In this document: positions 1 through 6,109 of the stretch, in pieces
Numbering within the stretch: the stretch's first letter is position 1
Layout of the letters: every line of letters starts with the position of its first letter
Source: an uncultured Parvularculaceae bacterium
Lineage (GTDB): Bacteria; Pseudomonadota; Alphaproteobacteria; Caulobacterales; Parvularculaceae
Assembly (NCBI GenBank): GCA_947259815.1
Contig: CAMYNO010000044.1
Coordinates: 1-6,109, forward strand
Direction of reading: 5' to 3'
DNA: 6,109 bases
The notes under the pieces: model-generated
What the model was told of the DNA's origin: nothing
The model's database searches: none
What the model saw: only the letters and a program-made list of their open reading frames with translations
Translations under genes and position numbers: made by a program

Positions 1-464
1 TTGAAGGATGCGTTTTCGACGATGAGGCGGACGTACTTTACATTGGCGAAGAACTGCGCGGCGTCTGGAAATCAACGTACCGGGATGAAAGCTTTTCCAC
101 GCCGGTTCTTGTCGACGAAATAGGAAGCGAAAGTGGCGTCGCCGCCGATGTCGAAGGACTGGCGATCTACAAAGATGAAGACCGTCGCTATCTTGTCGCC
201 TCATCGCAAGGCAATGACAGCTATGCCGTTTACGACATGGCGGACGATTCATTTATTGGCCGGTTTGAAATCGTCACTGGCGCCGGCATTGACGGCGCAG
301 AGGAAACCGACGGCATAGAAGTGACGTCAGTTGCGCTCGGTTCGGCGTATCCGCGTGGGATTCTGGTCGTTCAGGATGGGTACAACTATCCGCGCGGGCA
401 GCGGCAGAATTTCAAGATTGTCGATTGGCGCGATGTTGAAACTGCCCTGACGCTCAATCCTTGA
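1..464 (+). CDS. 3-phytase, beta-propeller type, C-terminal part (5' end outside the window)
   Basis: The open frame enters at the left edge (first full codon at 3) and gives the last 153 residues of the protein. Beta-propeller phytases release phosphate from phytate, need Ca2+, and are usually secreted or periplasmic. The fragment carries recognisable family landmarks: an EGCVFDDE...LYIGEE strand pair at its residues 1-17, DVEGLAIY at 49-56, [12 protein letters not shown] at 67-78, and [11 protein letters not shown]...[11 protein letters not shown] at 103-126, ending with NFKIVDW at 136-142. The acidic GEE and DVEG positions match places where the family binds calcium. The signal peptide and the first propeller blades must lie upstream and cannot be checked. 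The last 11 bases overlap the end of hisI on the opposite strand. The family call is firm; substrate and secretion are inferred from the family. Confidence 0.88.
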   Translation, partial: EGCVFDDEADVLYIGEELRGVWKSTYRDESFSTPVLVDEIGSESGVAADVEGLAIYKDEDRRYLVASSQGNDSYAVYDMADDSFIGRFEIVTGAGIDGAEETDGIEVTSVALGSAYPRGILVVQDGYNYPRGQRQNFKIVDWRDVETALTLNP

Positions 465-840
465 ATTTGAGCTTCAGTCCTTCCGGCGTTTCTACAACGC
501 GATAAAAACAGGAGCGCCGGTCGGTGTGACATGCCGGCCCGGTTTGCTCGACAATGAGTTGAATCGCGTCCTGGTCGCAATCGGTGCGGATTTCGATGAC
601 GCGCTGAACATGCCCGCTGGTCGCCCCTTTTCGCCAGAGTTCCGACCGCGAGCGCGACCAGTACCAGGCCTCTCCGGTCTCGACGGTCTTCTTCAATGCC
701 GCCTCGTTCATATAGGCAAGCATAAGAAGGCGGCCGTCGCTGGAATCGGTCGCCACTGCGGGGATTAACCCGTCAGCGCCAAATCTGGGCTGAAAGAGGT
801 CGGTTTCTTCAATTTTCATATCGCTCATAAGTGCAATCAT
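454..840 (-). CDS. hisI: Phosphoribosyl-AMP cyclohydrolase (HisI), stand-alone
   Basis: HisI opens the adenine ring of 1-(5-phosphoribosyl)-AMP, the third step of histidine synthesis, in the cytoplasm. The 128-residue product matches the single-domain enzyme and is not fused to a HisE domain. Visible motifs are [21 protein letters not shown] at 59-79 and the metal site DCDQD at 87-91. D87, D89 and D91 are the expected Mg2+ ligands; C88, C104 and C111 are the expected Zn2+ ligands, with the family's spacing of 16 and 7. The start is uncertain: ATGs at 840, 828 and 819 are all in frame and none has a clear Shine-Dalgarno sequence. The 840 start is given as the longest. No other his gene is in the window, so it stands apart from any his operon. 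It is divergent from cysS and its end overlaps the phytase gene. Confidence 0.95.
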   Translation of the reverse strand: MIALMSDMKIEETDLFQPRFGADGLIPAVATDSSDGRLLMLAYMNEAALKKTVETGEAWYWSRSRSELWRKGATSGHVQRVIEIRTDCDQDAIQLIVEQTGPACHTDRRSCFYRVVETPEGLKLKFKD

Positions 841-860
841 AGCAGCGCCGCCATTCTTGC

Positions 861-900
861 CTAGCGCGCTTGTTGCGCGCCGTCGCGAGGCCCGCTAGCA
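861..900. repeat. GC-rich inverted repeat in the hisI-cysS divergent gap
   Basis: A perfect 6-base inverted repeat, GCGCGC at 864-869 and GCGCGC at 875-880, is separated by TTGTT and could form a tight hairpin. It is enclosed by a second pair, CTAGC at 861-865 and GCTAG at 894-898. The gap between the two start codons is only 67 bases (841-907), so both genes' promoters must lie here or inside the neighbouring reading frames. I see no convincing -35/-10 pair on either strand. The repeat could be an operator, part of a leader RNA, or chance in GC-rich sequence. Confidence 0.35.
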
Positions 901-907
901 AACGGCT

Positions 908-2281
908 ATGAGCTTGGCAATCCACGATACCATGGCGCGGAAGAAACGCGCCTTTGTTCCGGCGGACCCGAAACGCGTCACCATGTATGTGTGCGGGCCG
1001 ACGGTCTATAACTACACCCATATCGGCAATGCGCGCTCGGCAATCGTTTTCGACCTTCTGTTTCGCGTATTGCGTCATGAGTTCGGTGATGACTGTGTCG
1101 TTTATGCGCGTAATTTCACCGATATCGACGACAAGATCATCAAGGCGTCGCATGAGAGCGGGACGCCCATCGGCGAAATCACGACAAAATTCGCAAAAGT
1201 TTACCTCGACGAACTGGCGGCGCTCAACGCGCTGAAGCCGACGATGACGCCGCTGGCGACCGAGCACATCGAGGAAATGGTCGCCCTTGTTGAGCGGCTC
1301 ATCGAGAAAGACAGCGCCTATGCCGCCGATGGTCATGTGCTGTTTTCGGTCGATTCCTACGCCGACTATGGCCGGCTTTCCGGTGTCGATCGCGATGAGA
1401 TGATTGCCGGGGCGCGGGTCGAGGTTGCGCCCTATAAGAAAAATCCGGCGGATTTTGTTTTGTGGAAACCGTCCGCCAGCGACGAACCCGGTTGGGATAG
1501 CCCCTGGGGGCGTGGGCGCCCCGGCTGGCATCTTGAGTGCTCGGTGATGATCGAGAAGGAGCTAGGCGAAACAATTGATATTCATTGCGGCGGTCAGGAT
1601 TTGCGTTTCCCGCATCATGAAAATGAGATTGCGCAATCGGCCTGCGCCCATGACGGCGCGGCGCTGGCGCGGTACTGGATGCACAACGGTTTCCTCCGTA
1701 TGGGAACGGACAAGATGTCAAAATCAATTGGCAATGTCGTTCTCACCCATGAGCTTTTGAAGGAATGGCCCGGCGAAGTCATCCGCTGGGCGCTTTTGTC
1801 GGCGCATTATCGCCAGCCGCTGGAGTGGGCCGACGCCTTGCTCGAACAGTCCAAACGTCAGCTTGACCGCTTCTATCGCCTGCTGGAGGAGGTCGCCGGG
1901 TCAGATGAAAACCCTGCGCCGCCGGAAAGTGTTGTTCTGGCGCTGCGCGATGATCTGAACACACCAGAAGCTTTTGCCGGACTTCACCAACTGCGCGATA
2001 TCGCAGCGCAAACCGATGGCGATGCGCGCCGTAGTGCAATTTTGCGCCTACGCGCCGCCGGCCAGCTCCTTGGTTTCTTTCATGCTGACCCGGCTGAATG
2101 GTTTCGCGGCGAAGCGGGTGATGGTCCGTCAGCGGAAGAGATTGACGCCCTGCTCGTTCAGCGTGCGGAGGCGCGAAAGGCAAAGGACTTTGCCACATCC
2201 GACAAAATTCGAGACGATCTTGCCGCCCAGGGAATCATGATCGAAGATGGACCCGACGGCGCGACCTGGCGCCGGGAGTAG
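908..2281 (+). CDS. cysS: Cysteinyl-tRNA synthetase
   Basis: CysRS charges tRNA-Cys with cysteine, in the cytoplasm; it is a monomeric class I synthetase. The 457-residue product is close to the usual bacterial length of about 460. The class I signatures are present: HIGN at 38-41 after MYVCGPTVYNYT, and KMSKS at 269-273. The Zn2+ site that recognises the cysteine thiol is complete, with C29, C211 (HLEC), H236 and E240 (in HHENE). The C-terminal part, about 310-457, is the helical anticodon-binding region, ending with a typical AEARKAKDFATSDKIRDDL segment at about 418-436. The start at 908 gives a normal N-terminus but has only a weak ribosome binding site; M9 is an alternative. It leads a tight + strand run with the DUF389 gene and the dioxygenase gene. 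Confidence 0.97.
   Translation: MSLAIHDTMARKKRAFVPADPKRVTMYVCGPTVYNYTHIGNARSAIVFDLLFRVLRHEFGDDCVVYARNFTDIDDKIIKASHESGTPIGEITTKFAKVYLDELAALNALKPTMTPLATEHIEEMVALVERLIEKDSAYAADGHVLFSVDSYADYGRLSGVDRDEMIAGARVEVAPYKKNPADFVLWKPSASDEPGWDSPWGRGRPGWHLECSVMIEKELGETIDIHCGGQDLRFPHHENEIAQSACAHDGAALARYWMHNGFLRMGTDKMSKSIGNVVLTHELLKEWPGEVIRWALLSAHYRQPLEWADALLEQSKRQLDRFYRLLEEVAGSDENPAPPESVVLALRDDLNTPEAFAGLHQLRDIAAQTDGDARRSAILRLRAAGQLLGFFHADPAEWFRGEAGDGPSAEEIDALLVQRAEARKAKDFATSDKIRDDLAAQGIMIEDGPDGATWRRE
2274..2278 (+). promoter_or_regulatory. Ribosome binding site for the DUF389 gene, inside the end of cysS
   Basis: GGGAG lies 9 bases before the GTG start at 2288 and within the last codons of cysS, whose stop is at 2279-2281. 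It supports the GTG as the true start and implies that both genes are read from one mRNA, probably with coupled translation. Confidence 0.6.
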
Positions 2282-2287
2282 AAACGC

Positions 2288-3322
2288 GTGCGCCTGATCG
2301 AAGCGATACTTCCTTCGAACAAACTCGACGCGGTAAAAAAGGCGGTCAACGACTGTAACCCGACACACTGGCGGCTTTCTGCTACGGAGGAAGATGACCG
2401 ATGTGTCCTTCGCGCCTTCTTTGCTGACGAAACCGCGCAAGGGTTGGTGGATGAGATTCAGTCCATCTGCGAGAACGAAAGCGATTGGAGAATTATTGTC
2501 TTGCCGGTGGAGGCGACGGCGCCGAAGCCTGAAGACGAAGAAGGCGTAAGCGAGGAGAAGGCGCGGCAAAGGAAACTCGCGTTACGTGAAGAGATTTACG
2601 ATGACGTGGCCGATGGCGCATCCTTGTCGGCGGATTTCTTTCTCCTGACTGTCGCCTCGACCATTGTTGCTGCGCTTGGGCTGAACGCGGACAATGTCGC
2701 CGCGGTAATCGGCGCCATGGTGATCGCCCCCTTACTCGGACCCATCCTTGCTATATCGTTTGCCGCCGCGCTCGGAGATTTCAGCCTGCTCGCCCGTAGT
2801 GCGCGCAACGCGTTTTCAGGACTTATTCTGGGCGTCGGCGTTTCGGCGCTGATCGGGTTCTTTTTATCGCTGAACTATGAAAGCAACGAGTTGATGAGCC
2901 GCACCGTGGCGGGTCTGGATTCAATCGTGCTTGCACTCGCCGCCGGCGCTGCTGCGGCGCTTTCCATTGTCGCGGGCGTTTCCGCGGCGCTGGTCGGCGT
3001 TATGGTTGCGGTGGCCCTGTTGCCGCCGGCGGCGACAATGGGATTGTTTCTCGGCGCGGGCGAGATCGGCCTTGCGGCGCGTGCGCTGCTTCTGCTGACC
3101 GTCAACGTTGTGTGCATATTACTCGCGGCGCAGGCGATATATTTTTACAAGGGCGTGCGTCCGCGCACATGGGTTGAAAAGCAAAAAGCCGGCAAGGCGG
3201 CTAAAATAAATCTGGCGATACTCGTTGCGTTGCTGACGGGGCTTGCAGCGATTGTCGTGTTCTCGCCATCAGGGACCATGCCCAATATTCCCGGCGTGCG
3301 AGGTGATGAAATCAGTGAATAG
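2288..3322 (+). CDS. DUF389 (TIGR00341-type) integral membrane protein
   Basis: The 344-residue product has the DUF389 layout: a soluble N-terminal domain (about 1-75), a charged linker (about 76-112, EEKARQRKLALREEIYDDV), then six or seven hydrophobic segments at about 114-131, 135-161, 175-194, 209-230, 231-249, 262-287 and 306-326. Family signatures are VIGAMVIAPLLGPI at 140-153 and GVSAALVGVMVAVALLPPAA at 230-249. It should sit in the inner membrane. The biochemical role of DUF389 is not established and I do not assign one. The paired proline/glycine-rich hydrophobic motifs look transporter-like, which is only an impression. The start is GTG, 6 bases after the cysS stop, with a good ribosome binding site. 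The last 17 bases overlap the proposed start of the next gene, so the two are probably co-transcribed. Confidence 0.9.
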   Translation: MRLIEAILPSNKLDAVKKAVNDCNPTHWRLSATEEDDRCVLRAFFADETAQGLVDEIQSICENESDWRIIVLPVEATAPKPEDEEGVSEEKARQRKLALREEIYDDVADGASLSADFFLLTVASTIVAALGLNADNVAAVIGAMVIAPLLGPILAISFAAALGDFSLLARSARNAFSGLILGVGVSALIGFFLSLNYESNELMSRTVAGLDSIVLALAAGAAAALSIVAGVSAALVGVMVAVALLPPAATMGLFLGAGEIGLAARALLLLTVNVVCILLAAQAIYFYKGVRPRTWVEKQKAGKAAKINLAILVALLTGLAAIVVFSPSGTMPNIPGVRGDEISE

Positions 3323-4175
3323 CCTCCCCACATTCAGCGCCCCAACGGATGGCCGCTTGACCGGCGATATGCTGGCGGCGTTTGACGATGTCGGCGTCAT
3401 CATTTTGCGCGGATTTATAGACCCCGCCGCCTGCGCTGCGCTGCGCGAGCATACCCTTGCGCTGGTTGAGCGGGACGCGCCCGATACGCCTGCTAGTTAT
3501 TTCTCCACCAAGTCGAACGTGCAGCTCACGGACGATTATTTCGAAAAATCGGCGGCGAAGATTTCCTAATTCTTCGAGGAGAATATTGTTCCGGGTGGCG
3601 ACAAGGCTGCGGTACTGAACAAGATGGGGCACGCCATGCATGATCTCGACCCTGTCTTTGACACGTTTTCTCGCACGCCAAAGCTAGCGAATGCAGCGTC
3701 GTCCCTTGGGCTGACGGACCCTCTGATTGTCCAGTCCATGTATATATTCAAGTCACCCGGCGTTGGCGGCGAAGTCGTGTGCCATCAGGACTCGACTTAT
3801 CTGTATACAAATCCCGAAACCTGTATCGGTTTCTGGTGTGCTATCGACGATGCGGACGAAGAAAACGGCGCCATGGCCTTTATTCCCGGCGCCCATAAAG
3901 GTCCGCTCCGGCAGTTGAACGCCCGCGGTGCTGACGGGCGGCTTTCAACCAGAATTATCGATGAAACGCCGTTCGCCGGCGCACCGGTTCTGGCGCCGGC
4001 CAGACGCGGCGATCTCGTCATCTTTCATGGACGTGCGCCGCATATGAGCGCGGCAAACAGATCCGCCCGGCCGCGCCATGCGTATACCCTCCATATGGTC
4101 AATGCGCGCGCGCATTGGCCGGCGGAGAACTGGCTGCAACGCCCGCCCGACCTTCCGTTTCGCGGCTTCGAATAA
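3306..4175 (+). pseudogene. Phytanoyl-CoA dioxygenase (PhyH) family, PHYHD1-like, interrupted by an in-frame TAA
   Basis: One frame runs from ATG 3306 to 4175, equal to 289 residues, but codon 88 (3567-3569) is TAA. Both halves resemble the PhyH family, closest in my recall to human PHYHD1 (about 291 residues). Landmarks are YFSTKSN...DDYFEKSAAKIS-stop-FFEEN, then NKMGHAMHDLDPVF, IVQSMYIFKSPGVGGEV and ENWLQRPPDLPF. PhyH proteins are Fe(II)/2-oxoglutarate oxygenases; the predicted iron ligands H160, D162 and H246 and the oxoglutarate arginine (R255 or R257) all lie after the stop and are intact. No other lesion is visible. The stop replaces one residue of a conserved aromatic stretch, so a single substitution such as TAC or TAT to TAA, or a sequencing error, explains it. 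Initiation at ATG 3624 would give a 183-residue fragment with all catalytic residues but without the N-terminal third; that ATG has no clear ribosome binding site. The 3306 start has GAGG only 2 bases upstream, so GTG 3315 (11 bases away) is an alternative. The substrate is unknown. Confidence 0.8.
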
Positions 4176-4254
4176 CGCTCACGCTGAGGTGAATGGGACG
4201 GGTCTTTAAACCGGGCCTTTTGCGCTTACCTTAGCTGAAACTTCCCGACAATCA

Positions 4255-4260
4255 GAGAGG
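4255..4260 (+). promoter_or_regulatory. Ribosome binding site for the pirin gene
   Basis: GAGAGG is placed 5 bases before the ATG at 4266. It is the clearest ribosome binding site in the window and fixes the start. With the 90-base gap after the dioxygenase gene it suggests pirin is translated independently. I could not identify a convincing promoter in 4176-4254. Confidence 0.7.
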
Positions 4261-4265
4261 CTCTA

Positions 4266-4964
4266 ATGATCACCATCCGCAAGGGCGTTGATCGCGGTCA
4301 CGCCAATCATGGCTGGCTCGATGCGCGCCATACATTCTCATTCGCTAACTATTATCACCCGGACCATATGGGCTATCGCTCATTGCGGGTCATGAATGAG
4401 GATCGCATCAATCCCGGCGCCGGCTTTCCACCGCATCCCCATCAGGACATGGAAATTATCACCTACGTTCTTGAAGGCGCGCTGGCGCACAAGGATTCGA
4501 CCGGCGGCGAGAGCGTTATTCGTCCTGGTACGGTGCAATATATGAGCGCCGGGACCGGCGTTACCCATTCTGAGTTCAATGCGTCGAACGATGACCCGGC
4601 GCATCTCTATCAGATCTGGATTGAGCCGAATAAACGCGGGGCTGCGCCAAGATATGAAGAGCGTCAGATCGGGACGGCGCGCGAGGGGACGTTGGCCCTT
4701 ATTGCGTCTGGCGACGGCCGCGAGGGATCGTTTAAAATCCATCAGGACGCCGATCTCTACGCGTCAATCGTTCCGCAAGGGACGACGCTTGCCCATACTT
4801 TCGCGCCCGGCCGTTATGGCTGGCTGCAAATTGCCAAAGGCGGCATCGAACTGCCCGGCGGATCGCTTATGCAGGCGGGCGATGGCGCCAAGATCAATGA
4901 TCTTGATGCTCTTTCCTTTACCGCACTCGCCGACAGCGAGGTTTTGCTGTTCGATCTTGCCTGA
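4266..4964 (+). CDS. Pirin family protein, YhhW type (bicupin, quercetinase-like)
   Basis: The 232-residue product matches Escherichia coli YhhW (about 231 residues) along its whole length. The N-terminal cupin holds the metal site: H57 and H59 in PPHPHQDMEIITYVLEG (55-71), and H101 and E103 in SAGTGVTHSEFN (94-105). The start ITIRKGVDRGHANHGWLDA and the RHTFSFANYY segment at 21-30 are also typical. Residues from about 145 form the second, metal-free cupin. Bacterial YhhW-like pirins bind a transition metal and can show quercetin 2,3-dioxygenase activity in vitro, but the physiological substrate is generally unknown, so a pirin label is safer than an enzyme name. It should be cytoplasmic. It follows the broken dioxygenase by 90 bases and precedes the IscU-like gene by 46 bases on the same strand. 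Confidence 0.93.
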   Translation: MITIRKGVDRGHANHGWLDARHTFSFANYYHPDHMGYRSLRVMNEDRINPGAGFPPHPHQDMEIITYVLEGALAHKDSTGGESVIRPGTVQYMSAGTGVTHSEFNASNDDPAHLYQIWIEPNKRGAAPRYEERQIGTAREGTLALIASGDGREGSFKIHQDADLYASIVPQGTTLAHTFAPGRYGWLQIAKGGIELPGGSLMQAGDGAKINDLDALSFTALADSEVLLFDLA

Positions 4965-5010
4965 CACCTATGCGTTGAAGTGCGGGCGCAAAAGGGCCAC
5001 ATAATCAGGA

Positions 5011-5445
5011 ATGATCAGCGAGCTTTATTCCGGTCCTATCCTTGACGCGGCGGCGGGCATTCCCCCTGCGCGTCGTCTCAATGAACCGGACGCCCGCGCA
5101 AAAAAAGTAAGTCGCGTTTGCGGATCGGAGGTCGAGGTCGATTTGAAACTGTCCGATGGCGCGGTTGTTGATTTCGGCATGACCGCAAAGGCGTGCGCGC
5201 TCGGCCAGGCGGCGGCTTCTCTGGTTGCTCAGAACATCATCGGCGCTGCGCCCGGCGAGTTATTTCAGCTTCGCGATGAAATGCGCGCAATGTTGAAGGA
5301 GGGCGGGCCGCCGCCTTCCGGCGCACGGTGGCAAGCGCTTTGCGCGCTAGAGCCTATTCGCGACTACCCCCAGCGGCATGCATCGACCCTGTTGGTGTTT
5401 GAGGCTGTGGCGGACTGTCTCACTCAATTGGAAATCGAGAAGTAG
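5011..5445 (+). CDS. IscU/NifU-N-like iron-sulfur cluster assembly scaffold protein (alphaproteobacterial type)
   Basis: The 144-residue product belongs to the IscU/SufU/NifU N-terminal fold, on which Fe-S clusters are assembled in the cytoplasm. It starts ISELYSGPILDAAAGIP, has the first ligand motif VCGSEVEVDL (C37) and the second AKACALGQAAASLV (C62), followed by RDEMRAMLKEGGPPP at 88-102 and the C-terminal LEPIRDYPQRHASTLLVFEAV at 113-133. Two points differ from IscU and SufU. The residue two after the first Cys is Ser39, not the usual Asp. The third Cys region near residues 122-126 reads RHAST, with His123 but no Cys; C111 lies elsewhere. From memory, related alphaproteobacterial proteins also lack the third Cys, so this seems a subfamily trait, and scaffold activity is less certain than for IscU. 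The ATG at 5011 has AGGA directly against it and AAAAGGG at 4990-4996, so the ribosome binding site is unclear, but the N-terminus fits the family. No sufBCD, iscS or yidD gene is nearby. Confidence 0.82.
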   Translation: MISELYSGPILDAAAGIPPARRLNEPDARAKKVSRVCGSEVEVDLKLSDGAVVDFGMTAKACALGQAAASLVAQNIIGAAPGELFQLRDEMRAMLKEGGPPPSGARWQALCALEPIRDYPQRHASTLLVFEAVADCLTQLEIEK

Positions 5446-5606
5446 ACACACCTTCCGCTCATTATTTTAAGGCGCTTCGTCGCAGATGACAAAAATATAA
5501 CGCGCGGTGGGTTGCGAAAATTTCCTGAGAACTTATTTCGCCCGTCGACGCGGTCATTTCTCTCCCCCGACAGACCGCATCTCGCGCCCGCGTTTCGACT
5601 CTTCCC

Positions 5607-5645
5607 CCCGAAATGCGGGCGCCTTGCGTTCTGGCGCAGGTTTTT
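5607..5645 (+). terminator. Possible terminator-like hairpins in the gap after the IscU-like gene
   Basis: The 218-base stretch 5446-5663 separates the convergent ends of the IscU-like gene and the LysR gene, and I find no credible gene in it. Near its right end are two short stems: CCCG/CGGG at 5607-5610 and 5616-5619 around AAATG, then GCGCC/GGCGC at 5619-5623 and 5633-5637 with a 9-base loop. AGG and TTTTT (5641-5645) follow. The second stem plus T run resembles an intrinsic terminator for + strand transcripts, but the stem is only 5 pairs, the T run is offset by 3 bases, and it lies about 170 bases after the gene. Confidence 0.25.
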
Positions 5646-5663
5646 GGCGATTGTTCGATCTTG

Positions 5664-6109
5664 TTATGCGGCGGCTTCCTGCGCGTCGGTCGCGTCGATG
5701 CTGGCGGCGGCCTGTTGCTTTAGCCAGGCGGCAAACGCGTTAACCGATGGAGAGCTGGACTTCGAAGGCGGGTGAACGATGTAATAGGCAAAGTCCGTTG
5801 GCGTTGTCAGGTCGAACGGGATCACCAGCCGACCCGCCTCAAGATCGGCGAGGGCCAGTGCTGATTTGGCGAGCGCAACGCCCTTGCCGGCGACAGCGGC
5901 CTCAATCACCAGGCTGGACTGGTTGAATTTCAACCCGCGATTGCCCTCCTTGTGGCAGACGCCGGCGGCTTTGAGCCACATCGGCCAGGTCGGAATTTTT
6001 TCGTCCTTGTCGGGCGAGGAGTCATGCAGGAGCGTGTGGTGAACAAGATTTTCCGGCGACTTTAGCGGATTATCGCCCGTCAAAAGGGTGGGCGCGCAAA
6101 CCGGTACAA
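5664..6109 (-). CDS. LysR-family transcriptional regulator, GcvA-like, C-terminal part (5' end outside the window)
   Basis: The frame is open from the right edge to the TAA at 5664-5666 and gives the last 147 full codons of the protein. It is the second half of a LysR effector-binding domain. The pattern is that of the GcvA-like group: VPVCAPTLLTGDNPLKSPENLVHHTLLHD, then WPMWLKAAGV, GLKFNQSSLVIEAAVAGKGVALAKSALALADLEAGRLVIPFD, and FAYYIVHPP before a final FAAWLKQQA helix. A short Ala-rich tail follows. The DNA-binding helix-turn-helix lies outside the window, so targets cannot be inferred, and a glycine-cleavage role should not be assumed from the family alone. A TTG at 6083 is not the start, because homology continues upstream of it to the edge. 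The gene faces the IscU-like gene and is separated from it by 218 bases. Confidence 0.88.
   Translation of the reverse strand, partial: VPVCAPTLLTGDNPLKSPENLVHHTLLHDSSPDKDEKIPTWPMWLKAAGVCHKEGNRGLKFNQSSLVIEAAVAGKGVALAKSALALADLEAGRLVIPFDLTTPTDFAYYIVHPPSKSSSPSVNAFAAWLKQQAAASIDATDAQEAAA

Noticed and set aside
809..1531. Long open frame on the - strand, 240 codons, opposite cysS
   Set aside because: It lies over the certain cysS gene and the hisI start, its translation has no recognisable domain and is rich in Arg and Pro, as expected of a complementary-strand shadow in GC-rich coding sequence.
2129..2569. Open frames on the - strand across the cysS-DUF389 junction
   Set aside because: They cover two well-supported + strand genes, show no recognisable motif and have no ribosome binding site.
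3243..3305. Upstream ATG at 3243 as start of the dioxygenase gene
   Set aside because: It would overlap the DUF389 gene by 80 bases and add an N-terminal segment not found in the PhyH family; ATG 3306 gives the normal length.
4200..4226. Possible terminator or promoter between the dioxygenase and pirin genes (GGTCTTTAAACC, then TTGCGC)
   Set aside because: The near-palindrome has a central mismatch and almost no stem, and no -10 box stands at proper spacing from TTGCGC.
5507..5775. Two overlapping + strand frames in and after the gap following the IscU-like gene
   Set aside because: Both start at non-ATG codons without ribosome binding sites, have Arg/Ser/Pro-rich translations with no known domain, and run into the certain LysR gene on the other strand.
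1..6109. A coherent novel defence, mobile or secondary-metabolite system
   Set aside because: Every substantial gene falls into a known family, there are no transposase, integrase, direct-repeat or CRISPR signals, and composition looks even across the window.

Overview
This window looks like ordinary chromosome from an alphaproteobacterium. The base composition is moderately GC-rich, the genes are closely packed, and the most diagnostic gene is an IscU-like scaffold protein of the sort I associate with Alphaproteobacteria. A stand-alone hisI and a GcvA-type LysR regulator fit the same picture. I cannot name the genus. A family such as Parvularculaceae, Hyphomonadaceae or Caulobacteraceae is plausible, but that is a guess.

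Layout from left to right. (1) The C-terminal part of a beta-propeller phytase enters from the left edge on the + strand and ends at 464. (2) hisI (phosphoribosyl-AMP cyclohydrolase) is on the - strand and overlaps the phytase end by 11 bases, tail to tail. (3) A 67-base gap with a GC-rich inverted repeat separates hisI from the divergent cysS (cysteinyl-tRNA synthetase). (4) cysS starts a compact + strand run: cysS, then a DUF389 membrane protein 6 bases later, then a phytanoyl-CoA dioxygenase-family gene whose start overlaps the DUF389 end. (5) That dioxygenase gene is interrupted by one in-frame TAA at codon 88; the rest of the frame is open and keeps all recognisable catalytic residues. 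(6) A pirin of the YhhW type follows with its own good ribosome binding site, then an IscU-like Fe-S scaffold protein. (7) A 218-base non-coding stretch lies between the convergent ends of the IscU-like gene and a LysR-family regulator, which runs off the right edge on the - strand.

The genes do not form one obvious pathway. hisI (histidine synthesis) and cysS (tRNA charging) are housekeeping. DUF389 has no established function. Three others use or carry metals: the dioxygenase and pirin should bind Fe(II), and the IscU-like protein should handle Fe-S clusters. I see no mobile element, CRISPR array, tRNA or rRNA, and no convincing new system. The points most worth a second look are the nonsense codon in an otherwise intact PHYHD1-like dioxygenase and the altered cluster-ligand positions in the IscU-like protein.
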